NCBI GenBank assembly: GCA_021234155.1
Contig: JAJEKV010000001.1
Coordinates: 15,180,245 to 15,244,244 of the forward strand
Source of the DNA: Isoetes taiwanensis
Lineage: Eukaryota; Streptophyta; Lycopodiopsida; Isoetales; Isoetaceae
Direction of reading: 5' to 3'
Length of the DNA stretch: 64,000 bases
This document shows, one piece after another, positions 47,460 to 59,330 of this stretch. Numbering within the stretch: position 1 is the first letter of the stretch; every line of letters starts with the position of its first letter. A model generated the notes under the pieces. That model saw nothing but the letters and a program-made list of their open reading frames with translations. It did no database searches and had not been told where the DNA came from. The translations under genes were made by a program, and so were the position numbers.

Positions 47460-48330
47460 CCATATGTCTTAGAATCATCACAGAACAAGCATTCCAATGA
47501 TATGCATTGCTCCCAAAACAGAGCTGTAGATCAATAAATATGAAGAGAAGTATATGGTGCTAGAAAATGGAACAATGGAAACCCTAAAACCAGCACTAAA
47601 AATCTGTTGTTTTTTCTCTGAAGTCCTGTCCAAACATCAGCAACATAAAATATTTTTGAAATAACTCTGAGAGAGCTTTCCAAAGATATAAATTTCATGA
47701 GAAACCGAAGTCACGAGAAATAGATATGAACAAAATGTAATATGAACCACAAAATAGTGGTGCGGGCTGTAAATCAGTGTTTTTGCTATGGAAAAACCAT
47801 TCAAACACATGCAAATCACATATTTTCATAAAGATCTCTGAGGGAGCTTTCCAATGCAATAAATTTCAGCTAAAACGGAGTTAAAATTCGCCAAGTACGA
47901 TAAAAAATATGTGGAGAATACCACGAGCACTTCAGGGTTTTTTTTTGGCCCTCAATTTGCAGCCCAAAAATTTGAGTTTTGCTGAGGAAAGATTATTAAA
48001 ACACATATAAATTACATATAATAGGAAGAACTCTGAGATGACTTTCCAACACAATATATTTCAAAGCTAAACGGAGTTCTTGATCTCCGTGTATGATCAA
48101 AGTGTTTGGGCAAAGACCACCGCTGTTTGTGGTTTTTGGGGCCCCCAATTTATGTTTAAAACTGGTTTTTGATGTAAACGAATTAGTATATGCAAATCAC
48201 ATACCACAGAAAGAACTTTAAGATGGCTTTCCAACGCAACAAATTTTGGCTGAAACGAACTTCCGTGATCTCCGCTATGATTGAAAACGTGGACCGACCT
48301 TTTTAGAGCTTTAGGGTTTTAGAGAGAAAA
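47460..48330. repeat. Degenerate tandem array, about five units of 165-190 bp
   Basis: A unit whose core is CTCTGAGATGGCTTTCCAACGC, then AAATTTCAGCTAAAACGGAGTT, GATCTCCG, GTGGGG-like spacer and TGCAAATCACATA recurs at about 47,480, 47,665, 47,845, 48,030 and 48,220. Units are well diverged and sometimes shifted in length. It ends shortly before a 44-T run. Confidence 0.75.
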
Positions 48331-48432
48331 CGGAGGACAAACTCTATTGTGCATCAACCCCAATACATTGGTGTGATGAATTACCATGTATTCTGCTTAC
48401 TAGTGCATTGGCCATCATAGTATTCTATGATA

Positions 48433-48435
<3 letters not shown>

Positions 48436-48470
<35 letters not shown>

Positions 48471-48479
48471 GGGAGGGGG
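48436..48479. repeat. Poly-T run of 44, followed by GGGGAGGGGG
   Basis: An uninterrupted T homopolymer, the longest in the window. It might be the poly-A tail of a minus-strand retroposon, but no target-site duplication was identified. Its exact length will be uncertain in any assembly. Confidence 0.95.
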
Positions 48480-49643
48480 CATGAGTATTTCTATAAAACC
48501 TTTATGATCAACCTAGACATGTAAATATTTAGATGACACGTTCTAATACTTGTACGACCTTCTCATATATAAGAATCACATAGCTATAGTGACAGTTGAT
48601 AGTATATTTATTGGTTTTGGTACTACTTGAATGAATAATGTATGGCTATGCTGATATATATGGTCTCATGGATCTTGCTCTTGAATGTTTCATGAAAGTT
48701 ATACCTTTACATCTGAAATATATATACATGACGCTATTATCACATGAGACTGGCATGTGCTTGTATGATTCTTGTATGATGATGTTGTGAGCTAGCATTG
48801 TTAAGATTTAATAAACACATCACATAATTTCATGGTTATGCACATGGATATGCTGGTTCTGGCTATGTCACGGATATGCTATGCTATCATGAAAAATGAT
48901 GATGATTCTTACATATAGGACATGTGTTGACGGGCATATCCTCTAGGCCAACGCCCATTTGTGGTGGCTTGAACTCATAGTTATTTCCCCGTTTTGACGG
49001 GGCCGTCACACCCCGATGATTCATCGCTACATGGTTTGGAAGTGTTCCCCTATCAATCCATATAGAATAGGAGGATGTGTACACGTGAGGCTCACCCCAC
49101 CCATATTCGCTTTTCGTAAGGCCTAATCAGCCCAGGTGGCCTTCATAGAACCGAAGTTTGCACTGCATGCTTATGGTTATCTCATGGCTTTCACAAGTTA
49201 TTTCATGGTTGTCTCATTATTATCTCATGGTTATCTCATCGTCTGGTTATGACATCATGTAGAGGTTATTTTGATGCATTGATAAAGCTTTGTATTGTGT
49301 TCTCATAATGCAATCGTCGTCTCTTGCTAGCACAATTTTGGTATGGAGTATTTACAAATTATAGGTTTTGCACAATGAGACTCTTGTCATAAGTTGTTGT
49401 ATATGAGAATGGACCTCACGATTGTATTGCTATAGGCATGATGGTTGTGTATCATATCTTGAGCATTTATTAGCACCCTTAAACCCCCACTTAGTCTTTG
49501 TGACTAACCCTATGTGTTCATGGTGTAAGCAGATATACATGAGACTTGGATGATAGTGTTTGAGTGCCACAATTGAGTAAGAAGACTAAGGGATATTTGT
49601 AAGCCTAGCAAGGCCTTTGGAATGTGGAGTCGTGCTTTAAGTA
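48480..49643. other. Stretch with no recognisable gene
   Basis: AT-rich, with runs of the phrase TATCTCATGG/TTATCTCATCG at 49,180-49,250. Short frames lack motifs. Near 48,960-49,020 lies CCCCGTTTTGACGGGGCCGTCACACCCC, a GC-rich partly palindromic piece that recalls gypsy LTR sequence (ACGGGGCCGTCACA), but nothing else supports an LTR. Confidence 0.35.
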
Positions 49644-52600
49644 GTATATACATTTTATGTGATATATACCTTTAGTGGACTATCATTTGTGTAAAGGTTT
49701 AAGTCATTAAAAGAAAATTCCTACTTTTGCAATGCTTTATAAAACATTTTTTTTTTTTTTGCATTAAATTAATATTATAATATAACTTTAAAACGATGTT
49801 TCAAATTAATAATGTATTATGCTGTAAATTGATGGGTCAAGTGAAATATGAATTTTTACTAATTTTCAAGTGTTTCAAAAACGGTACTACTCTTAGAAAT
49901 ACTTTAAAAGGCCTTAAAATTAAAAGAATGTCAAAAGAACAAAACATAAAACTTTGAAATGCATTACATTTTTTATATGCATTTCAATTAACTGAATATG
50001 AAATTTTTACTAATTTGTCAAGTGTTTCAAAAATACTCTTAGAAATACTTAAAAAGTCTTAGAATTAAAAGAAAATCAAAAGAACAAAACATAAAACATT
50101 TTGCGCAAAACATATCGCATGATGCAAATTTTCATAAGACTGTTATATATAAATGAAACAGAAGTATAAAATGTTACAAAGCTATCAGCAGGGAAGTTTG
50201 TTCAGAAGACGCTATAAAGTTATCAACGCATAGTACGCTGCAAAGACCACTTCCATCATAATCATCATAAAAATAGAAATCGCGTCGCTGGTTTGTCCTG
50301 GCGTGCAATCTTATTGTGCCACGTGGCAGGTCCCTACAACTCGGAATAGAAGTAGGGTTCGTCCATTCCGCATGACCAGTGGCGCAGGTTTTTGTTTAGG
50401 GTTTTGTTAGGGATACAGCCACAGCCACAACCGCCACATTTCCTCCAGCTTCTCATCGAAGTTTTTGGTTTTCTAGGGTTACAGCCACATACCGCCGAGA
50501 TTTCATTCAAATTTTCTCATCGAAGTTCGTGGGTTTCTAAGCTAGGGTTTACCATACCGGTACCAGATTTCTTTTCGCCTTTCTCATCGAGTTCTTGGCT
50601 TCTCACCTCGATTTTTGGCTTCAAAGATCTTTGTCGGACTTAAGGAGCTTCAAAGATCTTCACCAAATTTCTTGTCTGCAAGTCTGTTCTGAACTTCTCA
50701 GCTCAGTTCTTAGCTTTTCAAAGCGCCTTGTATTCTTCCCAGGCAAAGCTCCAAAGATCTCTTTATTTTTGCAGGTAGAGCTCCAAAGATTTCACAGTCA
50801 GAGCTTCCCTATTTCACAGATCTTCTATTTCTATTTAGACCTTCCCTATTTGCTTCTTGATTTCGCAGGTAGATCTTCTAAGCTCCCCCATTTCTATTTT
50901 TTAGGGGAATGGAGGTTGGTCCTCCATTCCTTTTAGATGCCCGCCCGCCAACTTCTGGCAGCGGGACCCCACTCAAAACCGGAATAGAGTCCCAAACTCC
51001 ATTCCCTATATATAATTTTGATTTCCAAGAATGCCATCATTTTCAATATTGTGTATTAGATCTTCAGTATCACCTTCTACTCCATATCATCCAAGAATAG
51101 GAGTTGCTCAATTGCCTACAAAATATATATATGAAATTTAATGATACAAACTTCAAGATAATTTTGAAAAAGCTAAGAAACTTGTACATTTTGATCATTC
51201 TCCTCTATTGGCCATATTCCATGTTTGGCTAAATGCTTTTGCACCTCGACAAAGTTGAGGGAACCCAAAAGTTTTTCGTCTTTTGCAAATGGAGCTCGAT
51301 CGTACATTGAAAATTGTAAGAAATTAAGTAACTGTAAGCACATAAAGTGAGTGACGACAATTAATATTTAGGACATACAAATCTAGTTCGAAACGTGATC
51401 ATTCCTCCGCTTCCACCTTTAGAGCCCTTTCCATCCCCTTGTCTGTAAAGGGGAAAAAACTTTATAAAGTACTGGACTAAAAATTTAAAATCAAAGCATG
51501 CTCACTATGTGCATAACATTGTTATAAAAATTCTGTATATACATTTTATGTGCTATATACCGGACTATCATTTGTGTTAAGGTTTAAGTCACTAAAAGAA
51601 AATCCCTACCTTTGCGACGCTTTATAAATTTTTTTTTGCATTAAATTAATATTATAATATAACTTTAAAATGATGTTTCAAATTAATAATGTATTGCGTT
51701 GCAATTAGTGAAACGCATTACAAATTTGAAAAATGCGTTTCAAATGTGTAATGCGTCGCAACTTTGAAAAATGTTACATTTTTTATATGCATTTCAATCA
51801 ACTGAATATGAAATTTTTACTAATTTGTCAAGTGTTTCAAAAATGATACTACTCTTAAAAATACTTAAAAGGTCTTAGAATTAAAAGAATGTCAAAAGAA
51901 CAAAACGTAAAACTTTGAAATGCATTACATTTTTTATATGCATTTCAATTAACTGAATATGAAATTTTTACTAATTTGTCAAGTGTTTCAAAAATGGTAC
52001 TACTCTTAGGAATACTGAAAAGGTCTTACAATTAAAAGAATGTCAAAAGAACAAAACATAAAACACGTTGCGCAAAACATGGTTGCATGACGCAAATTTT
52101 TATGAGACTGTTATATATAAATGAAACATAAGTATAAAATGTTACAAAGCTATCAGAGGGAAGTTTGTTCAGAAGACAGTTATAAAGCTATCAGCGGGCA
52201 TAGCTGCCCGCAGCACCACTTCGCTGGTTTGTCCTGGCGTGCAATCTTATTGCGCCACGTGGTAGATCCCTACAACCCAAAATGGAAGTAGGGTTCGTCC
52301 ATTCCGCATGACTAGCAGCCCAGGTTTTTGTTTAGGGTTTTCGTTAGGGATACCAAAATTACATACCAAATTGCCGATTTCATTCAAACTTTCATCGAAG
52401 TTCTTGTTTTTCGCCTAGGGTTACGACCACAACCACCGCATTTCGCCGAGTTCTGGTTTTCGGGCCTAGGGTTACTGACATTAACCACCCGATTTCGGCC
52501 CAGCGACTTCTCATCGAAGTTCTTGACTTCTCAGATAGGGTTACAGCCACAACCGCCGCATTTCTTTCAGTTTCTCATCGAGTTCTTGGCTTTTCAGCTC

Positions 52601-53310
52601 AATTTTTTGCTTCAAAGATCTTCGTCGGACTTAAGGAGCTTCAAAGATCTTCACCGGATTTTTTGTTCCAGAAGTCGTTTCCGAACTTCACTTTCAGCTT
52701 TAGCTTTTCAGAGAGCCTTGTATTCTTCGCAGGCAAAGCTTCAAATATCTCTTTATTTTTGCAGGTAGAGCTCCAAAGATTTTCCAGTCAGAGCTTCCCT
52801 ATTTCACAGATCTTCTATTTCTATTTCGCAGATAGACCTTCCTCATTTGCTTCCCTATTTCGCAGGCAGATCTTCCAAGCTCCCCCATTTCTAATTTGTA
52901 GGGGAATGAAGGTTGGTCTTCCATTTTGGTTTTGTGGAATCCGCTTTTAGGTGATCCGCTTCCGCCAAATCCACGGGACCCCACTCAGAAAACCGGAAAT
53001 GGAGTCCCAACCTCCATTCCCCTATATATAATATTGATTTCCAAGAATGCCATCATTTCCAATATTGTGTATTGGATCTTCAGTATCACCTTCTACTTCC
53101 ATATCATCCAAGAATAGGAGTTGCTCAACTGCCTACAAAATATATATACATGAAATTTAATGATATAAACTTCAAGATACTTTTGAAAAGCTAAGAAACT
53201 TGTACATTTTGATCATTCTCCTCTGCTTATATTCCATGTCCGGCTAAATGCTAAAAAATTTAAAATCAAAGCATGCTCACCATGTGCATAACATTGTTAC
53301 AATAAAATTT
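49644..53310. repeat. Two direct tandem copies of a unit of about 1.8-1.9 kb
   Basis: Copy 1 spans 49,644-51,534 and copy 2 51,535-53,310. Both start GTATATACATTTTATGTG and end with TTTAAAATCAAAGCATGCTCAC and TGCATAACATTGTTA. Each contains an AT-rich part with two smaller tandem units (AATATGAAATTTTTACTAA ... AGAACAAAAC), then a GC-richer part (50,290-50,990; 52,210-53,010) with TTGTCCTGGCGTGCAATC, AGTAGGGTTCGTCCATTCC, several AGGGTT boxes and a CTCCATTCCCTATATATAA box. Copy 2 lacks 51,236-51,480 of copy 1. The GC-richer part looks like plant leader sequence, but the frames in the two copies are not the same, so no protein is supported. Confidence 0.85.
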
Positions 53311-54619
53311 GTTCCCCCTTCCTCCCCCCTCCCCCCTTCCCCTCAGCCTGCACGATAGGAGCCGCTAGGATAAATCTAATTTTTTTTTTTTTTTTTTTTT
53401 GAAGGTAAGATAAATTTATATTCGGGATAGGAAGAATTACATCGAAAAAGATCCCCTAAGGATCAAATAACCTTGAAGTACAAAGGATCCCATGTGGATC
53501 AAATATAATATTTGAAGCTTGGTACTTATACTTTTCCTCAAACCTCTTCTTCAAATTTTAACTAGTACTACAGATCAAAATCAACATCTTCCCCCTAGAG
53601 GAATACTACACAGAGACAAAAATAAATTTTCCACAAGCTACAAATATACCTTGAGTGCTCTATGAACCACCTCTTTATGAGAGAAGAGACTAACCAGAAA
53701 GGCATGAAGAAAACATGAGCAATCTCCGCATTGCTCAAGGAAGCTTAACTAACTCCAACTAACCTATTCTCGCAAATTTATCAATACCGATTACCCTGTG
53801 AATATATGCACCGCCTAGAATGAACCATCGAAAATGCCGCATTGCCTGGATATGAAGCAATCAATGACTGTATAGACCCTAAAGCCCACCGTACTGCATT
53901 CTCCCTAAAGTCTCGCTCAAGATATAGGCTTCCTCCCCGCCAATAAAATTTCTAGCTCGCATCTCAAATCCAATAAAATCATCCCATTGAAGATCCCGGT
54001 TCCATCTCATCAAAAATCCTCAAGACAAAGCTAATCTATTCTCCTTCTTTTTCTTCAAGAAACAACTCTAAACCTTCCGCTTAGTAGGAAAGAGCAAGAG
54101 GAAGGGAAAAGCTTCCCGCATTACGCATCTGAGGAAAGAATACAACCGCCAATTATCTAGAAATTTGAAGCATCTTCTCTCATAGCCCCGATCTTAATTG
54201 CTCAACCTTATAGGCAATCCTGAGCCATTTGGTGTGCATCCACAAAGGAAAGAAAGGCCAAAAACAAAAAATTGATGTCTCGGCCGACGATCACTTGAAT
54301 TATGCCCCTTTCTTTCCGAGAGAATCGAATGCCTATGGAGATAAGGAAGGGAAAAGGCGAGAGATTCAAGAAAGGGCAGAGGTATGAGGCGATAGAATGG
54401 GGATATGGCCGGGATGAGATGGCGTAAGAAGAATTAGTGGTAAAAGGCAAAAGGGGCGGATTTGGGAAGGAAACATGGGCAAAAATTGGCTATGGGGCTA
54501 AGCTTCAAATCTCTCAAAAATCGGGCGTAAATACCTTTGATGCAAAGATAGATAGTTTTGCAAAAACATCTAATGGGCTGGGCCGGGCTAGACTAACTGC
54601 TCAATGGAAAACACAATGC
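53311..54619. other. Stretch with no certain gene; C-rich and T-rich tracts
   Basis: A CCCCCTTCCTCCCCCCTCCCCCC tract (53,313-53,342) and a run of 21 T (53,380-53,400) follow the direct repeat. 54,200-54,500 read on the minus strand is C/T-rich and frame-open for about 80 codons without a known motif. It could be leader or exon sequence of a minus-strand gene whose rest is not in view. Confidence 0.35.
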
Positions 54620-54627
54620 TTACCTAG

Positions 54628-54910
54628 CTGAAGCATCAGAGCAAAGATCCACGTTAGTGGATAATCCGAGAAGGTCGAGAGGCCGCCTTGGAAGAAACCC
54701 CAAGAAACCAAAAACGGAAGCGATGGAGGCGTAATCGAGAAAAACCGCACACCAAAACCCTATGCTAGCCATCGATCTCGAAAGAGAAGAAAATTGCAGC
54801 CACGCAAAGCTGTCGATAGCAGGGATTAGGGCGGCCCCTTTCCCCGGGCCGCCGCCTCTAGCCGCGGAAGGCCAAGAAACCATCCCTCTTTTCAAAATTA
54901 AAACCATAAT
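54628..54910 (-). other. Possible 5' end of a minus-strand gene or gene relic
   Basis: On the minus strand a GC-rich segment with TC-rich sequence leads to ATGGCTAGCATAGGG (54,769) and an open, hydrophobic frame (FLDYASIASVFGFLGFLP). It ends CTTCAGCTAG|GTAAGC at 54,628, a strong donor. The next exon cannot be identified downstream, so this is either a first exon whose partners lie beyond recognition or a relic. Confidence 0.3.
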
Positions 54911-55077
54911 CTTCTAATTGGGGAGGACATTTGTCATGCTTTTTATTAACAATCCACTAGTGGATTGTAAAGATTAAATTATTTGTCAAGATTGTTCGAC
55001 TCATGTATATAAACTTGCCATTATCTCATGCAAGTTTTGATGAGACCTTGGGTTACGTAAAGGGCTAACCCAACAGG

Positions 55078-55229
55078 CCATCATAACAACATTGAACTTT
55101 ATTCGATATTTACAGAAACTTCACGACTTACAAAAACGTGAAGGTGGCATACTCCATCATAACAACATTGAACTTTATTCGATATTTACAGAAACTTCAC
55201 GACTTACAAAAACGTGAAGGTGGCATACT
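55078..55229. repeat. Perfect 76-bp tandem duplication
   Basis: 55,078-55,153 and 55,154-55,229 are identical, starting CCATCATAACAACATTG and ending GTGAAGGTGGCATACT. Identity without a single difference suggests a very recent event or an assembly duplication. Confidence 0.95.
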
Positions 55230-57183
55230 AAAATTGGTATGCAATGATTTTTGTGCAAACAACAATTGGCTGCAGATAATTAATTGAATCAAACAAGAGA
55301 AAATAATTCACTTCTATGCTTTCGTTGACGTCATACCCGATGCTTGAAATTTGCAAGGATGGAGGCATCAACTAGTATATAATGTCATTGGGCAGCACAG
55401 GCAATTCCTAAAGCTCATCGACTTCTTGTTTGGGCAGTCTTCATGATCGCCAGTGGCGGCTCCTCCTCTTCCTCTGATTAAAGTTAGAACCATTGCAGGC
55501 CAACAGAAAAATATCAATTTTCTTCTGCAAGTCTTTGAGATTTGCTAATTTAATCCACCGTAAATTAGGGCAAAATGAGATCTCCAATGGACCTAAAAAA
55601 GTCCGCAGATAAGAAGCCTTAAACCGTAGACTCACGATCACATAAAAAACATAGAAAAGTTTTTTTACCACCAGATAAGAACCAGAAATTATAGTCGTTC
55701 AATCATTAGATATAGCCATCCAATCATTAGATATACCTAGAATATACTACAAGATGCCAAAATCTACCCTCTCCCTAGCGAATTGCCTTTAAGTTTTGAC
55801 CCTCATGTACATGGATGGATGGATGGATGGATGGATGGATGGATGGATGGATGGATGGACGGATGGATGGACGGACATACTATCATGAGCCTACTTGAAG
55901 TCATGAAAATGAAGGAATGAGGCATGAGATCCTTTTGTAAATATCTAGAAAATAAGGAAGATATACCCATGTCGCAATACTATCTCAAAAGTGTATAAAG
56001 AACCCCACACAAAAATCCATATCCTATGAAAAACTTTCCAAAATCTATGCATTTCATGAGAAAAAGTACAATATTATAGATAGATAGTACTTTTTTCACT
56101 ATATTATAGAAATGCATGCCTCAAAGATGAGGCATTAAATTGATTTGGTTTTTGTGACCGTGATGACATTCATATCAAGTATGGCATTTGCTTAAAGCAG
56201 GTCTAAAATGCTAAGGGCATATATAAATGTGAACCTATGATCTGCTATAAAATCCAGCATGTTATCTCATGTATAAAGTTTTTTTATCATCTAGTATCTA
56301 GTGGGAAAAAGATGTCAAATGCCCAATATTTCAGGATTTTTCATCAATAAATGATAAAACCATACTCAGAGCAAATCACATGCTATCAAATACATTTGCA
56401 ATCTCTAAGAAAACAAGGCATGCATCGCTATAAGTTACGCTCCTATATACATTCTTCATTTCCCTTGGCACAAAAATGCAAGGGCATAATATGCTCCATC
56501 CAGCATGTTACCTTTTGTTTTTTTTTTTTTTTCACGGCGATCGAAATGATAAAACCATCTATGCAATACTTAATTTCTGCTTATACATTCTTCTCAAGCC
56601 CACTATTTCGAGAAACCTATTCGCATTTACTATTCGCACATTAGGATGCTCATGAATTAAGAAAACGCCGGGTGGAGTGGCAACGGATATTGTATGCCGC
56701 CATAACAACATATGTTGGCATAACATAAAGCTCACCATGCCTTCATTTGCAACCAGTCGTTATGCCAAAATGATGGCATTTAATCGTTCCACACTTCCCC
56801 CTGAAATGGGCTTATGTCAAACATTAAACTTTGCATAACTTACACACAAGCTTGTCTCAACTCAAACTATTGTTTCCACACTTACACTGGCAAGAAGGAG
56901 ATGGAGATCAAAGATGGGCTAAGACCTACACACTATTTGTAAGAGCATGCCTTTTTGCTATAAATTTCAGATCGAAGCTTTTGAAGCAAAGTTTACATAA
57001 GGCATTTCTAGGTATGAAAGCATCTTGTTTTTGAGACAATCTCCAGAGTTTGACTGTGATAACTCTGTTCCTTTAAAAGATCATACTCTAACCGCTCCTT
57101 CTCCACTTTGTAAATTCCTGCGGGAAACAAGTTAAAGCAGGTAACAAAGAATATCTGGGCTTATACTAGTATGTTTGCGTATT
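55230..57183. other. Stretch without a gene; contains an ATGG microsatellite
   Basis: AT-rich spacer. 55,811-55,875 is an (ATGG)n array of about 16 units with two C substitutions near its end. A T run occurs at 56,518-56,532. Short frames have no domains. The second locus copy starts at 57,184. Confidence 0.6.
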
Positions 57184-59330
57184 GCTCACAATTAATCATC
57201 ATGTTATTGGCTTCAGGTTGAGAGCTTGAAAGTGCATGGAGGCAGCAAAGGTAACCAGGGTTTTCCAAAAGTGACTGCTCCGGAAGCTTACAGGGAAGGC
57301 CAAGACTTATGCCATCAATCATCCGACAGGGTCATTGGGGCCCAGTACCTTTGTTAGGTTAGTAGCCAAATTAGGCGTGAAGAAGGGACTAGTGCTGAGG
57401 TAATTACATGCTTTCTTGGCCATTCTCTGTTGGAATCTCTGGTGACTTCAGAATTTTGTTATTTTACTGTTGATATTGGTAAGGCTTTTACTGATTATGA
57501 GTAGGATGCATCAGATAGCTGGTTGATGACAGCCACTGCCAATCTGATAATGAGTAAGAAATAGAACTTACACCTAGCCTTTATATCTGTTGTGTGTGAA
57601 AACACCTATTGGCTCTTTAATACCAACTCATAGGTGCCTAATTTCATTTTGCAAATTCTCTTAGAACTTCTGAGAATCTGATAATTAAGAAAAAAGAACT
57701 TACTAGCCTTTATATCTGTTGTTGTGAAAACACCTGTGGCTCTTTAATACCAACTCATAGGGACCTAATTTCATTTGCAGATTCTCTTAGAAACGCGTTA
57801 GCGGCTTAAAGCAGCGGATAAAGGCAGTGCTTTTTATGCATGCATTTGAACCAATTTCCAGCCAATTAGTCCTCAGGAGGGAACCATTGATGTATAGTGG
57901 ATTGTTCATGATGGTGGACTGTTTGCTGCTGTTGGCCCTGTTAACCAGCACAAGATTTGGCGTAAATGTAAGGATTATTGTGCATACGGTGGCTGAAAAG
58001 CTAGACAATTCAGAGAGGCAATAAAGAGAATCTGCATAAAGATTCTGGAACAGGTATATAAGTCAATACAATAAAAAATTCCTGGTGGAAGAGTTTACTA
58101 ATTTAACTGCTAAATTTCTGTAGGTGCATTATAAAAAGCTGAGGTTGAGGTACTGGATGGCTTCGGTTACCATATACATTTTGACAACACAATAAGGTAG
58201 GCAGCATTAGCCTTTTTGCAAAAGTAGTAGATTATGGGTAAATTATATGCCTTCTAAATATCTTCATGTTTGAGCATTTTGTAATTTCTTTTTGAACATC
58301 TTTAATATACAGGAAAAGCGTGACCCTGGAAGAAAAGATCTCAAATGGCCAGAAACTCAAAACATGCTTACTAGTAAACAAGATAGTACAATAACCTGCT
58401 CCAAAATATATTTTCAAGAAAGCCTTTCCTGGAGAATTGATGATGCTTAGAGAACTTTACCTATTAAAAAGCGTCGTCATGGCTGGAGCAAAAGATACAG
58501 CAAATAAATCTTCAAACGAGCCAATTGATGTAATAGAATGTGCTGAGGCTGGAATAGTTGACAAAATCTAGTTTAAGAAAGAGCAAAAAGACTAGACAAA
58601 GTCGTGACATCTTTGAGCAACTTGATGACAGAAGCTGACTACAGACCCAAAAGCAGAATCAAGTTGGAAAGAGCACAAAAGAAGAACTGTAGCTAATAAT
58701 CATGCTACAGATATTGCCACAACTAATCATGCTACAACTAATCATGCACAGATATTGAGACAACACTGTCGCATGTAACAAGTGTAAAGGCCAGTGATTG
58801 AGGATTTCCAGATGGGAAAATCCACGAACTTGGAGATAGTGGTAGAAGGCAGGCCGGTAGCATTTAGTGATGATGGAAACAAAGCTGGGCACTCCAGATC
58901 ACGGGCCACCTTTAGTTCAGACAAACCACGAAACCAGCCCAATGGTAGGGCCAAAAGCGCAGGGCAATTACCTCCTATGAAGAACGGAAAGAAGCAACAG
59001 AGCAACTCCATTTTCAGGACAGCAAGCAGGACAACTGCTACCTGTTACATCATAGAGCGGTTTATCAGCAGGAAATGCACCTCCTGAGCTACTGCCCAGC
59101 CAGAGGACTTGGGAAACCTTCAGCCAGTGCTACTCTGCGAAACTGAATGATATTATTGTGAACAGTCAAAAGTGCCCGGCTCGTTATGCTTAACTTGCCT
59201 AGTCACTTACCATGGAATGCTGCCAAACAAATACATGTGGAGTATTGCAGGGGATCTTACGTGGTCTCCAGCGCGTCGCGTGAGGCGCACGGTAGAGAGC
59301 TTTGGACTGGAACTGGCCATTTTCGACTAG
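57184..59330 (+). pseudogene. Second, 5'-truncated, frameshifted copy of the cotransporter (last four exons)
   Basis: Starts at the position equal to 27,418 inside intron 10 and continues through the stop codon. Exon equivalents: 57,217-57,399, 57,781-58,053, 58,124-58,237 and 58,313-59,330, with introns kept. Most splice sites are intact; the donor after the third is changed (TTATAG|GTAATT to TTATGGGTAAAT). Each exon carries many one- to four-base insertions or deletions, so no long frame survives. Exons 1-10, the whole membrane domain, are absent. Because introns are present, it arose by DNA-level duplication (or assembly duplication), not by retroposition. Confidence 0.88.
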
